A stretch of DNA of 35,219 nucleotides, taken from the NCBI GenBank assembly GCA_023415715.1, contig JAEZJP010000209.1:1-35219 (forward strand), in the 5' to 3' direction. The position numbers and the translations under genes were made by a program. Shown piece by piece: positions 8,293 to 16,721 of the stretch (position 1 is the stretch's first letter; each line of letters starts with the position of its first letter). The notes under the pieces were generated by a model. It was not told the DNA's origin, searched no databases, and was given only the letters and a program-made list of their open reading frames with translations. Origin of the DNA: Bacillota bacterium (GTDB taxonomy: Bacteria; Bacillota; Clostridia; Christensenellales; Aristaeellaceae).

Positions 8293-9351
8293 TTAAAGGC
8301 TTTCCAGTATCACGATCTCGTTTTGCACCAAACAATAATCCGGCGCCGGCTTAACTCCGCCCACCAGGTAATCGTATGCCGCCCGAACCGCACGGTAGCC
8401 CTGGGTAAAGGGGTGCTGGCAGATCACGGCGCGCACAATGCCTTTCTTCATCATTTCCACGGTATCCGGCACGCTGTCGAACCCCACCACCGCCACACGG
8501 GTTTGCAGGTCCAGGGAAATAAGCGCTCTGCACACACCGGCCATGCCGGCGCCAACCACATACAGGGCGCTTATGTCCTTATTCCTTTCCAGCATGCTTC
8601 TGGTGGATTCATAGGCGATATCGTTGTCATCCTGAGCCTTGGCATAATCTACAACGACTATGTTTTCCATTCCTTCCTTCAGGCGCCTTAAAAAACCATC
8701 CAGCCTCTGCTGGTGGCCCAGTATGTTGTCGGCGCCCTTTACGATGCCCAACCTGGCGCTTCCCTGCATGATGAGGGAGACCATCCCTGCAGCCATGATA
8801 CCGCCTTTTTCATAATCGCTGCCAACATAGCAAAGCCTTGCACTTTCCGGAATATCCGTATTCACGGTCACGGTGAATATGTTCTGCTCTTTCAGTTCCC
8901 GTATTTTCTGCTCAATGGCGGGATCAAAGATGGGATGCAGGATCAGCCCGTCCATCCCCTCCTCCAAAAGCTGTGTGATCTGGTGCAGCTGTTCCCTTGG
9001 TACATAGCCCTTAATTTTGCGTATCTTCACCCGCACGCCAAAATCCCGCAGCTCCTGCTGGGCTTGATGGATACCGCGGATTACATCGTCAAAAAACGGG
9101 TTGCCCTCCGAGGAAAGTACCACTCCTAAGGTCAGTGGCCGCTTCCTGGCCGCCAGCGCTTTTCCTGCAATGTTTGGTGTATAGTTAAGCTGCGCAATCG
9201 TATTTTCAATCAGTTCCTGGGTTCTTGGGTGAACCTTGCCGCGCTTGTTCAGCACACGGTCCACCGTGCCCCTGGATACGCCGCAAAGATCGGCAATCTG
9301 TTTGATGGTTACGGACAAACGTCCACCCTCTTCCCTTCTTTTTTTCATCAT
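8293..9351 (-). CDS. LacI-family regulator with sugar-binding domain
   Basis: About 353 residues. The DNA-binding domain reads VTIKQIADLCGVSRGTVDRV, the variant with RGTVDRVLNKRG seen in regulators whose sensor resembles ribose-type binding proteins. The sensor domain contains LGVVLSSEGNPFFDDVIRG, ISALYVVGAGMAG and VAVVGFDSVPDTVEMM. The ATG at 9351 has AAAAGG six bases upstream. A TTG at 9318, also with a fair ribosome site, would give the more usual N-terminus just before VTIKQ. It converges with the other LacI gene. Target unknown; a second sugar system nearby is likely. Confidence 0.9.
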   Translation of the reverse strand: MMKKRREEGGRLSVTIKQIADLCGVSRGTVDRVLNKRGKVHPRTQELIENTIAQLNYTPNIAGKALAARKRPLTLGVVLSSEGNPFFDDVIRGIHQAQQELRDFGVRVKIRKIKGYVPREQLHQITQLLEEGMDGLILHPIFDPAIEQKIRELKEQNIFTVTVNTDIPESARLCYVGSDYEKGGIMAAGMVSLIMQGSARLGIVKGADNILGHQQRLDGFLRRLKEGMENIVVVDYAKAQDDNDIAYESTRSMLERNKDISALYVVGAGMAGVCRALISLDLQTRVAVVGFDSVPDTVEMMKKGIVRAVICQHPFTQGYRAVRAAYDYLVGGVKPAPDYCLVQNEIVILESL

Positions 9352-9589
9352 AAACTGCCTTTTGCCGCATGTCAATCAGGCTTGCGAAGGATTCCTGCAT
9401 TCAAGCCATGATGCCTTCCCCGGGTTTCAGGTCCACCCTCATAACCTGGAACATAATATGTGATGGGGGGAATCGCCGAAGGGTCAAATGCGGCAGGAGA
9501 AAACGAACGGGCCGTCGAAAGCAAACTTTTAGCCCTGCCCGGTTTCAAAAGACGATTGCCTTACTATTTAAAATTTATACAGGAGTTTT

Positions 9590-9883
9590 ATGAATAAAAA
9601 AAGCCTCATGTATATACGCGTTTTGGATCAATGCGGCGCCATACTTTACGAGGGTCTGCCTGCCAACCTGCCCTTCCCGGAAGATGTTATCATCCAGAAG
9701 AGCATTCACTATTTCAGCGACCCGCAGCCCTGCTATATCCACCGCAGCGCGGTGATCATGCGGCTGGCGGCCGAATTGCAGCAGGCATTGGAACTGGGAG
9801 CGATCGTGCCGTTTAAGAGCCCCTGGGCCTTATGCTTTGCGGCGTATCCTGATGCGTGCCTGGTGGAAGGATTCTATCCGTAA
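9590..9883 (+). CDS. Small conserved-looking protein of unknown function
   Basis: 97 residues with a good ribosome site (CAGGAG, 5-nt spacer). I do not recognise the family. The protein has no signal peptide or membrane helix. It starts MNKKSLMYIRVLDQCGAILY, a beta-strand-like stretch, has three scattered Cys, and a Leu-rich helix (RLAAELQQALELG) before a hydrophobic C-terminal part. Base composition matches the surrounding core genes. It stands alone between divergently placed regulators. The 9352-9589 gap upstream shows no other feature I can support. Confidence 0.6.
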   Translation: MNKKSLMYIRVLDQCGAILYEGLPANLPFPEDVIIQKSIHYFSDPQPCYIHRSAVIMRLAAELQQALELGAIVPFKSPWALCFAAYPDACLVEGFYP

Positions 9884-9933
9884 TAGACCACTGCACGCGG
9901 CAAGCAGGAAGGCCTTATTAAGACTCATCGGCC

Positions 9934-10716
9934 TTACGTTTTCGCTTTCTTGGTATAGGAGGGCGGATAGCCCTTCAGCTTTTTGAATGTCTTGCTGAAA
10001 TAGTAGATGTCCGAATACCCGCAGCGGGCCGCCGCCTCGTTGATGGGTATTTTTTCATGCACAATGATATCTTCCGCCACATTGGTCTTGATTCGGTTCA
10101 CGAAATTGCGCAGCGTATACCCCGTGTGCTTTTGCACCAGCGCATTCAGGTACACGGGATGGAGCGATGTCAATTCCACCAGCTCCTTGGTGAGGATCCG
10201 GCTGTTCATGTGGGAAAGCACATAGTCCGCCACCATTTTCACACGTGCGTCCCCGTAGGCCGTTTTTTCTGATTTCACCAGCATAAGGATCATGCTCAGA
10301 ATGCCCAAAAACGTGGAGGCCGCCATCAGCGGATAGGTGGGCTCCTTCAGCGCCCATATGCGGCCCAGCGTATCCAGGCTGTATATCAGCTCCTTGTTAA
10401 TGCCTATGTTCATGCAAAGCGGCAGCAGCGGGGCGATGTGGTTGCGCTCAAAGTCATACATATTGTAGTTCATCGCGTACAGCCTAAGCGTATCCTTGGG
10501 GTCGGTATACGCCTCCCGCCAGTGGCCGCTGGGTATGTTCAATAAGCAGCCGGGGTATACGTCGATCCGCTCCCCGTCCACCAGATAGTATCCCTTTCCC
10601 GCGTACACATACGTCAGGTCGTTGAAATCGATATTTTGCCGCAGAATCAGCCATTTGGGCGTGCAGATGCGGTGCACAAAAAAGTGCAGCGCCGGCATAT
10701 ACTCAAACTCCGCCAT
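9934..10716 (-). CDS. AraC-family transcriptional regulator
   Basis: 260 residues. The N-terminal part (about 1-100) is a cupin-like sensor (YVYAGKGYYLVDGERIDVYPG, typical of AraC sugar sensors). The C-terminal part holds two helix-turn-helices, ending with the family signature INEAAARCGYSDIYYFSKTFKKLKGYPPSYT. The ATG is preceded by GGAGG at ideal spacing. It probably regulates a sugar-use gene, but no direct target adjoins it. Confidence 0.92.
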   Translation of the reverse strand: MAEFEYMPALHFFVHRICTPKWLILRQNIDFNDLTYVYAGKGYYLVDGERIDVYPGCLLNIPSGHWREAYTDPKDTLRLYAMNYNMYDFERNHIAPLLPLCMNIGINKELIYSLDTLGRIWALKEPTYPLMAASTFLGILSMILMLVKSEKTAYGDARVKMVADYVLSHMNSRILTKELVELTSLHPVYLNALVQKHTGYTLRNFVNRIKTNVAEDIIVHEKIPINEAAARCGYSDIYYFSKTFKKLKGYPPSYTKKAKT

Positions 10717-10905
10717 GATCCTCCCATCCTTTTCCGGAGCACACAGATGTTTATTTTCATTTCCCTGTATGGAATATGGATTCCTGCCTGGCAGGGAAAA
10801 TCAACGGACTTTAGCGCTTTCAGGCTTAACTCAAAATGTTTATATTCCTACGGCAGCGTATGGCTATCCTCTCATTTTCTGTTTGATTTTAGCCCAATCC
10901 CGTAC

Positions 10906-10934
10906 TTGCAATGCACCGCCCGCCATGATATAAT
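10906..10934 (+). promoter_or_regulatory. Promoter of tRNA-Ser
   Basis: TTGCAA, 17-bp spacer, TATAAT, 11 bp upstream of the mature tRNA 5' end: a near-perfect stable-RNA promoter. Confidence 0.85.
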
Positions 10935-10945
10935 TTTGCAAGTCT

Positions 10946-11034
10946 GGAGAAGTATCGAAGTGGTCGCAACGAGCCGCACTCGAAATGCGGTTGTCCGCAA
11001 GGGCACGTGGGTTCGAATCCCACCTTCTCCGCCA
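10946..11034 (+). tRNA. tRNA-Ser (anticodon CGA)
   Basis: 89 nt including CCA. The acceptor arms GGAGAAG and CTTCTCC pair fully. The anticodon stem CCGCA/TGCGG encloses CTCGAAA, giving anticodon CGA, which reads UCG. A long variable arm typical of serine tRNAs precedes the T arm (GTGGG-TTCGAAT-CCCAC). CCA is encoded. The 3' half is the integration site of the island downstream and remains intact, so tRNA function is preserved. Confidence 0.96.
11012..11034 (+). repeat. attL: tRNA 3' end core
   Basis: The last 23 bases of the tRNA gene (T arm to CCA) recur exactly at 20356-20378. This is the attachment core used by a tyrosine integrase. Confidence 0.9.
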
Positions 11035-11038
11035 CAAG

Positions 11039-11073
11039 AAAAGCCCGAGAAACAAGCGTTTCCGGGCTTTTTT
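11039..11073 (+). terminator. Terminator of tRNA-Ser
   Basis: AAAAGCCCG-GAAAC pairs with GTTTC-CGGGCTTTT (one bulged base), followed by a T run. Because it lies on the island side of the attachment core, the element supplied it when it entered. Confidence 0.85.
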
Positions 11074-11093
11074 ATTGCTTTGAAATTGACTAT

Positions 11094-11114
11094 TACCCTT
11101 CAAATTACCCTTAC
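11094..11114 (+). repeat. Left arm-type repeat pair
   Basis: Two TACCCTT units begin 12 bp apart (11094 and 11106), the second extended to TACCCTTAC. The same doublet with the same spacing and orientation is at 20221-20241 near the other end. Probable integrase arm-binding sites. Confidence 0.6.
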
Positions 11115-11117
11115 CGC

Positions 11118-11345
11118 TTAGATATGTCCTATACGGTCAGCACTTTCCTTTCGCATACGCTCAGAGACGTGACCATACTTGTCCAATGTGAAGGAGGCGG
11201 TAGCATGACCAAGGTTCTCCTGAACAATTTTAACATCGTCCCCGTTTTGCAAGGATAGCATAGCAAAGGTGTGACGTAAATCATGTACCCTTGTGTCAGG
11301 GATGCCGATAGATGCAACAAGACGTTTAAGATCACAGTTAAACAT
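11118..11345 (-). pseudogene. Tyrosine integrase, C-terminal remnant
   Basis: About 75 residues of the catalytic C-terminus survive: HDLRHTFA (the HxxR pair), ENLGHA (third catalytic His) and TLDKYGHV (Tyr nucleophile). The family is normally 350-400 residues. Upstream in frame a TAG lies four codons before the first ATG, and the sequence beyond is unrelated, so the arm-binding domain, core-binding domain and first catalytic Arg are lost. Orientation toward the tRNA and position next to the attachment core are typical for the integrase of such islands. Confidence 0.9.
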
Positions 11346-11374
11346 ACAACATTTCTATCGTGATCAGTGTTGCC

Positions 11375-11518
11375 ATGTCAGAAGTATTTGATATAGATAT
11401 GCAAATACATTTTGAATGCAAAGGCATGCCTTTTGACATACATTATTACTTCACTAGATATGGTAAATTCAATAGTGAGCTTCATGAGAAAATCCAGACA
11501 AAATGTAATGGTACTTAG
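11375..11518 (+). CDS. Possible small ORF in an otherwise empty stretch
   Basis: 47 codons, MSEVFDIDMQIHFECKGMPF onward, ending with TAG. The frame is also open upstream with hydrophobic residues (ISIVISVA). No convincing ribosome site is present, so this may be a gene remnant. Nothing else coding is visible in 11346-11731. Confidence 0.2.
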   Translation: MSEVFDIDMQIHFECKGMPFDIHYYFTRYGKFNSELHEKIQTKCNGT

Positions 11519-11731
11519 TTAGCGTATGTGTGATATCTGAAAACTACACGTTCAAAATATTGACATACCAATACGGTATAAGAAGTGTTTCTCTATATCT
11601 AACCATATTAATGGCATATTTTGTTGTATATAAATCACCAATGTTATATAATCCTAAATGGGCCATAAAAAGGTGTATTTATACTTTTCGAACCGATTAA
11701 ACAACTTGAGGATGCTATGAGGTAGTAAGAG

Positions 11732-12502
11732 ATGGCAAATGAACTATTCAAAGAACTTAATGAGCAAAGTGAAAACATATACTTTATTCACTATTCTTGC
11801 GAGAATCTCAATGATGAAAATGCTGGGTATTCACCACGAATTACTTCAATTGCTGTTCTACACTCTAGCAGTAACCAAATGAGTAGTTTTTCAATGCATT
11901 TGGTTGCTGAGGAAATGAATATTGCTCGAGACGAAATTTCGCGCAGATATGATGAAATAGAAAGGCTTATGCTAGAAAGATTCTTTACTTTTGTTAGTTC
12001 TCGATGCGATAAGGCACAATGGATTCATTGGAACATGAATAATATTAATTTCGGGTTTGAAGCTCTAGAACATCGATATAGAATTCTAACAGGCAACGAA
12101 CCTTTTCATATTAATGAAAGGTGTCGCTGGGGATTGCCTACTCTCTTATTTCAGAAATATGGGAAAGGGTATGCAAAAGATCCAAAGATGGTTTGTTTAA
12201 TGGAACTAAATGGTGGCAAGCATAGGGATGTATTGACAGGCACTGAAGAGGTATCTGCGTTTAAAGCAGGTGAATTCGTAAAAATGCACAAGTCAACAAT
12301 GCAAAAGGTTTACTTTTTCAAGCATATTTTTACTCTGATGAATGTGAATAAACTACATACTAAAACAAATCAATGGAAATATAGAATTAATTTACTATAC
12401 CAAAGCCCTATTGTTCAGTTGGTTAGTATTGCTGGGGTTATAGTAACATTCATTACCCTGCTAGTTGCGATACTAAGTCCTAGATCAGGACGATCATATT
12501 GA
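11732..12502 (+). CDS. Unknown protein with possible degenerate exonuclease fold and C-terminal membrane helix
   Basis: 256 residues, ribosome site GAGGT eight bases upstream. The N-terminal half reads YFIHYSCENL, then SPRITSIAV, FSMH and, after a helix, WIHWNMNNINFGFEALEHRY. The spacing of these blocks resembles DEDD exonucleases (strand, second strand, then the HNxxFD helix), but the metal-binding Asp residues are mostly replaced, so catalysis is doubtful. One hydrophobic helix lies near the C-terminus (about 229-248, QLVSIAGVIVTFITLLVAI). I believe this is a widespread uncharacterised family of accessory regions; that is memory, not a search. A HerA remnant overlaps its 3' end in another frame, hinting at a deleted partner. 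Confidence 0.7.
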   Translation: MANELFKELNEQSENIYFIHYSCENLNDENAGYSPRITSIAVLHSSSNQMSSFSMHLVAEEMNIARDEISRRYDEIERLMLERFFTFVSSRCDKAQWIHWNMNNINFGFEALEHRYRILTGNEPFHINERCRWGLPTLLFQKYGKGYAKDPKMVCLMELNGGKHRDVLTGTEEVSAFKAGEFVKMHKSTMQKVYFFKHIFTLMNVNKLHTKTNQWKYRINLLYQSPIVQLVSIAGVIVTFITLLVAILSPRSGRSY

Positions 12503-12704
12503 GTCTCTAACCACTAGAACCATTTTCGCGGTTGCAGAATTGGTTACAAAAGCTAATAAAGAAATGCTTTCTTATTTACCAGTTTTAGGCGAAGGTGAAG
12601 CAGTTATCACAGGAGTAGCATTTCCTGCAACTTTATTAGTCAAAGTATGTGAACCAAATTTAAAACCCGATTCCAAGACCCCGCATTTTTTTAATATTGT
12701 TTAG
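12480..12704 (+). pseudogene. HerA-type helicase/translocase, C-terminal remnant
   Basis: A frame without start reads LDQDDHIESLTTRTIFAVAE, then LSYLPVLGEGEAVITGVAFP and ends at TAG 12702-12704. The order (DxDxIxS, then LPxLGxGEAxxxG with a following strand) matches the end of HerA/DUF87 ATPases. The P-loop and bulk of the protein are missing, and the remnant begins inside the preceding gene. HerA proteins act with NurA, SIR2 or other nuclease partners in DNA repair and phage defence, so a larger defence operon probably lost its centre here. Confidence 0.6.
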
Positions 12705-12719
12705 TTTGTGAGGGATTCA

Positions 12720-13676
12720 ATGAACGAAAAATGTGAACGAGTAAGAATTCCAGTTGAAGTTCAATTATCATTAGGTGATTACAAATTCAGAGCATATTTA
12801 AAAGAAATTGTTGATAGACTTGTGGAGTATTTTGAAACTATATTGAATCTTAAAGGTTTGACAAAAATTACTGTGTGCAATTTTACGAACAGCAGTAAAG
12901 AATATGGGAAAATAATACAACGGAGCATTGGTAAAACAACAGCTTATAGAAGGGGGAATAATATACTTTATACAATTGATATTGATGCAGATGCTGTTAG
13001 AACAATATATAATTATTATATGAATGACTTAAGCAAGGTTACTGAACCAATAGATTCAGAGTGCATATATGAGAAGGAATTAATATATCATGAGTTGATT
13101 CATGTTAATGACTATAACCATATGAGGGGTGTAGGGATCTGGAATGGAAAATTTAAAACTATTTATGAAAATATGTTATTCAAAATGTGGATGGAGTACA
13201 ACGCAACAAGAAGATCATCATTAACTGGCAATTGTGAACAGAAAAACATTGAGGCTCAAGTTCAAACAATAAGAAAACTGGATGATGATCTTTTATCACA
13301 TGTGAAAAATAGTGGAAAAAACTTCATGAGAGTGTACGAAGACTATTCGCAAGATATGTGTGAAAAATTTGGATACTTATTAGGGGAAATTAACCGTTTG
13401 AGCGAGAAAAGAGCACGCAAAAAAATGTTTAGAACGATTAACAAAGGTATAAAGAATCACTATGTAAGAGTAATGCTAAAAAGAGCTGATTCAGTCTTAG
13501 GCGATTTATATCAACAATATCCTAAGTGGGAAGTAGATAATCTTTTAGATCATGGAAAAGTAATAATAGAAGACTATATAAACAACCATTTAAAGATCAT
13601 GGAGGAAAAAATACGAAACCTAAATAGTAGCAGCAAAAATCGATACCCCAAAAAGAGATTAAGCATATTTTCCTAA
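12720..13676 (+). CDS. Predicted HExxH zinc metallopeptidase
   Basis: About 318 residues; the ATG at 12720 has GAGGG five bases upstream, better than the GTG at 12708. The zinc motif is YHELIHVNDYNH (two His plus the catalytic Glu). A plausible third ligand follows in MWMEYNATRR, giving a gluzincin-like layout (HExxH followed by E-x-x-A), as in IrrE/ImmA-like or minigluzincin peptidases. The C-terminal half is helical and strongly basic, ending in NSSSKNRYPKKR. It is AT-rich and lies between the HerA remnant and a recombinase. The substrate is unknown; a conflict-related role is inferred from context only. Confidence 0.65.
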   Translation: MNEKCERVRIPVEVQLSLGDYKFRAYLKEIVDRLVEYFETILNLKGLTKITVCNFTNSSKEYGKIIQRSIGKTTAYRRGNNILYTIDIDADAVRTIYNYYMNDLSKVTEPIDSECIYEKELIYHELIHVNDYNHMRGVGIWNGKFKTIYENMLFKMWMEYNATRRSSLTGNCEQKNIEAQVQTIRKLDDDLLSHVKNSGKNFMRVYEDYSQDMCEKFGYLLGEINRLSEKRARKKMFRTINKGIKNHYVRVMLKRADSVLGDLYQQYPKWEVDNLLDHGKVIIEDYINNHLKIMEEKIRNLNSSSKNRYPKKRLSIFS

Positions 13677-13815
13677 GCATTCCCCTTTATACTAATACTT
13701 TAATTTATCTCCTTACCGCCTTCAAAAATGGTCGTTTATGATGGGTTATACTTGTCTTGCTAATATAGCGCAAAATTTGCCTGAAAATTCTCTCAAAACC
13801 CGTCTCAAAAACTAC

Positions 13816-13844
13816 TTGTCAATAACATCCGTTTATGATAGTAT
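13816..13844 (+). promoter_or_regulatory. Candidate promoter and repeat upstream of the recombinase
   Basis: TTGTCA, 17-bp spacer, TAGTAT. The motif CGTTTATGAT occurs here (13830-13839) and again about 98 bp upstream. Repeats of this kind could be recombinase-binding sites, but two short copies are weak evidence. Confidence 0.4.
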
Positions 13845-13865
13845 GTTATGCGAAAGGGGCGCTAC

Positions 13866-14414
13866 ATGATGAAAATCGGATACGCACGAGTAAGTACCAC
13901 TGATCAAAACCTCGATAGGCAAAGGGACGCTCTTAAAGCATGGGGTGCCGAACGGATTTATGAGGAAAAGATGACTGGCACAAAGGCCGATAGGCCACAG
14001 CTTAACCACGTTTTGGAGGTCCTGCGCCCTGGCGATACTCTGGTAGTGGAATCCTTCTCCCGGCTGTCCAGGTCGACAAAGGACCTACTGGAGCTTGTGG
14101 AGCGTATAACCAACGCTGGGGTTGCTCTAGTGAGCTTAAAGGAAGCTCTGGACACTGGCAGCGCCACGGGCAAGCTGATGCTTACAATGCTTGCGGCTCT
14201 GGCACAATTCGAGCGCGATTTGCTTGCAGAGCGCACACAAGACGGCTTGAAGGCGGCGAGAGCAAGAGGCCGGGTAGGTGGAAGGCCAAAGGCTAAGCAA
14301 GGAGCCGTCGATATGGCCCGGAAGCTATATACGGCTGGCACAATGACCGTGCAGGAAATAGCAAAAGTAACGGGAATATCACCTGCAACAATATACCGAT
14401 ATGCTAAAGGGTGA
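13866..14414 (+). CDS. Serine recombinase (resolvase/invertase family)
   Basis: About 182 residues. The catalytic domain begins MKIGYARVSTTDQNLDRQ with the nucleophile Ser in ARVS. The usual ESFSRLSRS, KEALDTGSATGKLMLTMLAA and FERDLLAERT blocks follow. A C-terminal helix-turn-helix (MTVQEIAKVTGISPATIYRY) completes a full-length small resolvase. AAAGGGG supports the ATG at 13866. Its composition is richer in G+C than the flanking island genes, suggesting a separate origin, perhaps a lost transposon or plasmid. A weak hairpin (AAGGG-TCG-CCCTT, 14420-14432) followed by an AT-rich tail may terminate it. Confidence 0.93.
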   Translation: MMKIGYARVSTTDQNLDRQRDALKAWGAERIYEEKMTGTKADRPQLNHVLEVLRPGDTLVVESFSRLSRSTKDLLELVERITNAGVALVSLKEALDTGSATGKLMLTMLAALAQFERDLLAERTQDGLKAARARGRVGGRPKAKQGAVDMARKLYTAGTMTVQEIAKVTGISPATIYRYAKG

Positions 14415-14737
14415 GCCGGAAGGGTCGCCCTTATTATATTTTTCAATATAGCCCCCATTTAGCTCCTCAAAAAATGACGCCCCCCCTTATATCAAACATT
14501 GACAGATATAGCATGTGCACATGTGTAGAACGCGCACTTTTCTTCCCATATAAAAAGCATACCCGAATGAATACCCCGGTGGGGGGATTGAAGGGCCTAT
14601 GCATGGGGCGGTAACGTATCAAAATATCCAAAAAAATAAAAAGGAACCATTGTATGGGTACAATATTCTGGACAGGTTTGGGGCGGTGTTGCACTACATG
14701 CACACAAGATCAAGTATTGTCTACGCATATTTCACAA

Positions 14738-14766
14738 TTGAATCCCTTTGCATAATATAGTATTAT
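14738..14766 (+). promoter_or_regulatory. Promoter of the restriction-modification operon
   Basis: TTGAAT, 17-bp spacer, TATTAT, ending 36 bp before the methylase start. The gap 14415-14801 otherwise holds only the weak hairpin after the recombinase and no credible gene. Confidence 0.6.
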
Positions 14767-14801
14767 ACTTGTGTATGTTAATTTGCAGGAGGTAGGCGGC
14801 A

Positions 14802-16706
14802 TTGGTGATAAATCAGGCTATCATTATGGCTAACGGTGCGCACAAGCCTGCAAAACCCATTTTGAAATGGGCTGGCGGCAAGGGGCAAATGCTCACTGAA
14901 ATCATGCCGCGTATTCCGGCGCAATATAACAGATATATCGAGCCGTTTTGTGGTGGAGGAGCACTGTTTTTTTCTCTCAATCCCAAACAAGGGGTTATTG
15001 CAGATAGCAATCCTGAACTTATTAACGTATACGAACAAGTAGCGCACAATGTTGATGAAGTTATTTGCTATCTTGAGCGGTATCAAAATACCGAAGAAAT
15101 GTATTATGCCGTACGTGCGCAGGATTGGGTTAGTTTATCAAAAGCCGAGGCTGCTGCACGAATGATATATTTGAACCATACATGCTTCAATGGGCTATAT
15201 CGAGTAAACCGCAAGGGGCAATTCAATGTGCCTTATGGCAAGTACAAGAATCCTTGTATTTGTGATACAGAGGCACTTTACGCTGCATCGGATGCACTAA
15301 GTAGGGCTACGATTGCCTGTGGTGATTATTTGACCGTACTTCATGAATATGCACAGCCAAGGGATTTTATATTTCTTGACCCTCCCTATCTACCCGTATC
15401 GGCCTATTCAGATTTTAAACGTTATACAAAAGAACAATTCTACGAGGAAGATCATATCGAATTATCTAAAGAAGTGAAACGTCTGCATGAGTTAGGATGC
15501 TACGTCATCTTAACCAACTCGAATCATCCATTGGTGCATGAACTGTATAGCCAGTTTACAATTGATATTGTGCCAACAAAAAGGAGCATATCTTGTAACG
15601 GAACCAAGAGATTAGGTGAGGATGCAATAGTTTCAGTATTGCCGAAACAACGATCGTTAATTCGCGTTATCGACGAGCCATTACCGAAGCAGGTTAATCT
15701 ATATCCTACCACGCGCTTTATGGGTTCAAAGAGCAAGATGCTTTCTTCAATATGGTCAGTTGCTTCACAATTTTCATTTGATTCCGTTGTCGACTTATTT
15801 TCAGGTTCTGGCATTGTAGGCTATATGTTCAAAACGCAGGGGAAAGCCGTAATTAGCAATGATTATATGTTTATGTCATCAACCTTTACAAAGGCTATGA
15901 TAGAGAACAATACTGTTCGCTTGCCTATGGAAACGGCACAATCATTGCTTGTACCGCATTTTGATACAGACGGCTTTGTTGCACGCACTTTTGCGGGCCT
16001 ATACTATTCAGGTGATGATAACGCACTAATTGATACGATAAGGGCCAATATTGCACACATATCAAACCCCTATGAAAAGGCCATTGCTATGACGGCTTTG
16101 ATACGAGCTTGTACGAAAAAACGTCCGCGAGGCATTTTCACCTACACCGGTGAACGGTACAATGACGGTAGAAAAGACTTACTAAAATCATTTGAGCAGC
16201 AATTTCTTGAAGCGGTAGATGCCGTCAATCATGCTATTTTTGACAATGGTAAGCAAAACAAATCGCTCAATGGTGATGCAATGAACCTCCGCATTGAAAA
16301 ACCCGGTTTAGTATATATTGACCCGCCATATTATTCACCGTTGTCTGACAATGAATATGTACGTCGTTATCATTTTGTTGAAGGGCTTGCCAGAAATTGG
16401 GAAGGTGTAGAGATACAGCAGCATACACAAACAAAGAAATTCAAGTCATATCCCACACCATTTTCAACAAGGTACACCGCAGCCGACGCCTTCGATTTGC
16501 TATTCAAGCGGTTTGCAGATAGTATCCTACTTGTTTCCTATTCATCTAACAGCCTACCAACCCATGATGAAATGCTCTCGATCATGGCAAAGCATAAAGC
16601 GCATGTTGAAGTTATACCGATCGATTATCAGTATTCGTTCGGCAATCAAGCTGATTCTGCAACGCATAGAAATAAAGTGCAAGAATACCTGTTTGTTGGA
16701 TATTGA
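14802..16706 (+). CDS. Fused double adenine-N6 DNA methyltransferase of a type IIS system
   Basis: 634 residues with two complete D12-class methylase domains in tandem. Domain 1 has KWAGGK (22-27), the SAM-binding PFCGGGALFF (48-57) and DPPY (193-196). Domain 2 has RFMGSKSKM (305-313), DLFSGSG (331-337) and DPPY (507-510). Fused pairs such as M.FokI let each half methylate one strand of an asymmetric recognition site. The start is TTG at 14802 behind AGGAGGT; GTG at 14805 is the alternative. It lies 15 bp upstream of the nuclease gene, methylase first, which lets protection precede cutting. Confidence 0.93.
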   Translation: MVINQAIIMANGAHKPAKPILKWAGGKGQMLTEIMPRIPAQYNRYIEPFCGGGALFFSLNPKQGVIADSNPELINVYEQVAHNVDEVICYLERYQNTEEMYYAVRAQDWVSLSKAEAAARMIYLNHTCFNGLYRVNRKGQFNVPYGKYKNPCICDTEALYAASDALSRATIACGDYLTVLHEYAQPRDFIFLDPPYLPVSAYSDFKRYTKEQFYEEDHIELSKEVKRLHELGCYVILTNSNHPLVHELYSQFTIDIVPTKRSISCNGTKRLGEDAIVSVLPKQRSLIRVIDEPLPKQVNLYPTTRFMGSKSKMLSSIWSVASQFSFDSVVDLFSGSGIVGYMFKTQGKAVISNDYMFMSSTFTKAMIENNTVRLPMETAQSLLVPHFDTDGFVARTFAGLYYSGDDNALIDTIRANIAHISNPYEKAIAMTALIRACTKKRPRGIFTYTGERYNDGRKDLLKSFEQQFLEAVDAVNHAIFDNGKQNKSLNGDAMNLRIEKPGLVYIDPPYYSPLSDNEYVRRYHFVEGLARNWEGVEIQQHTQTKKFKSYPTPFSTRYTAADAFDLLFKRFADSILLVSYSSNSLPTHDEMLSIMAKHKAHVEVIPIDYQYSFGNQADSATHRNKVQEYLFVGY

Positions 16707-16721
16707 TGGAGGTGTAGGCCT

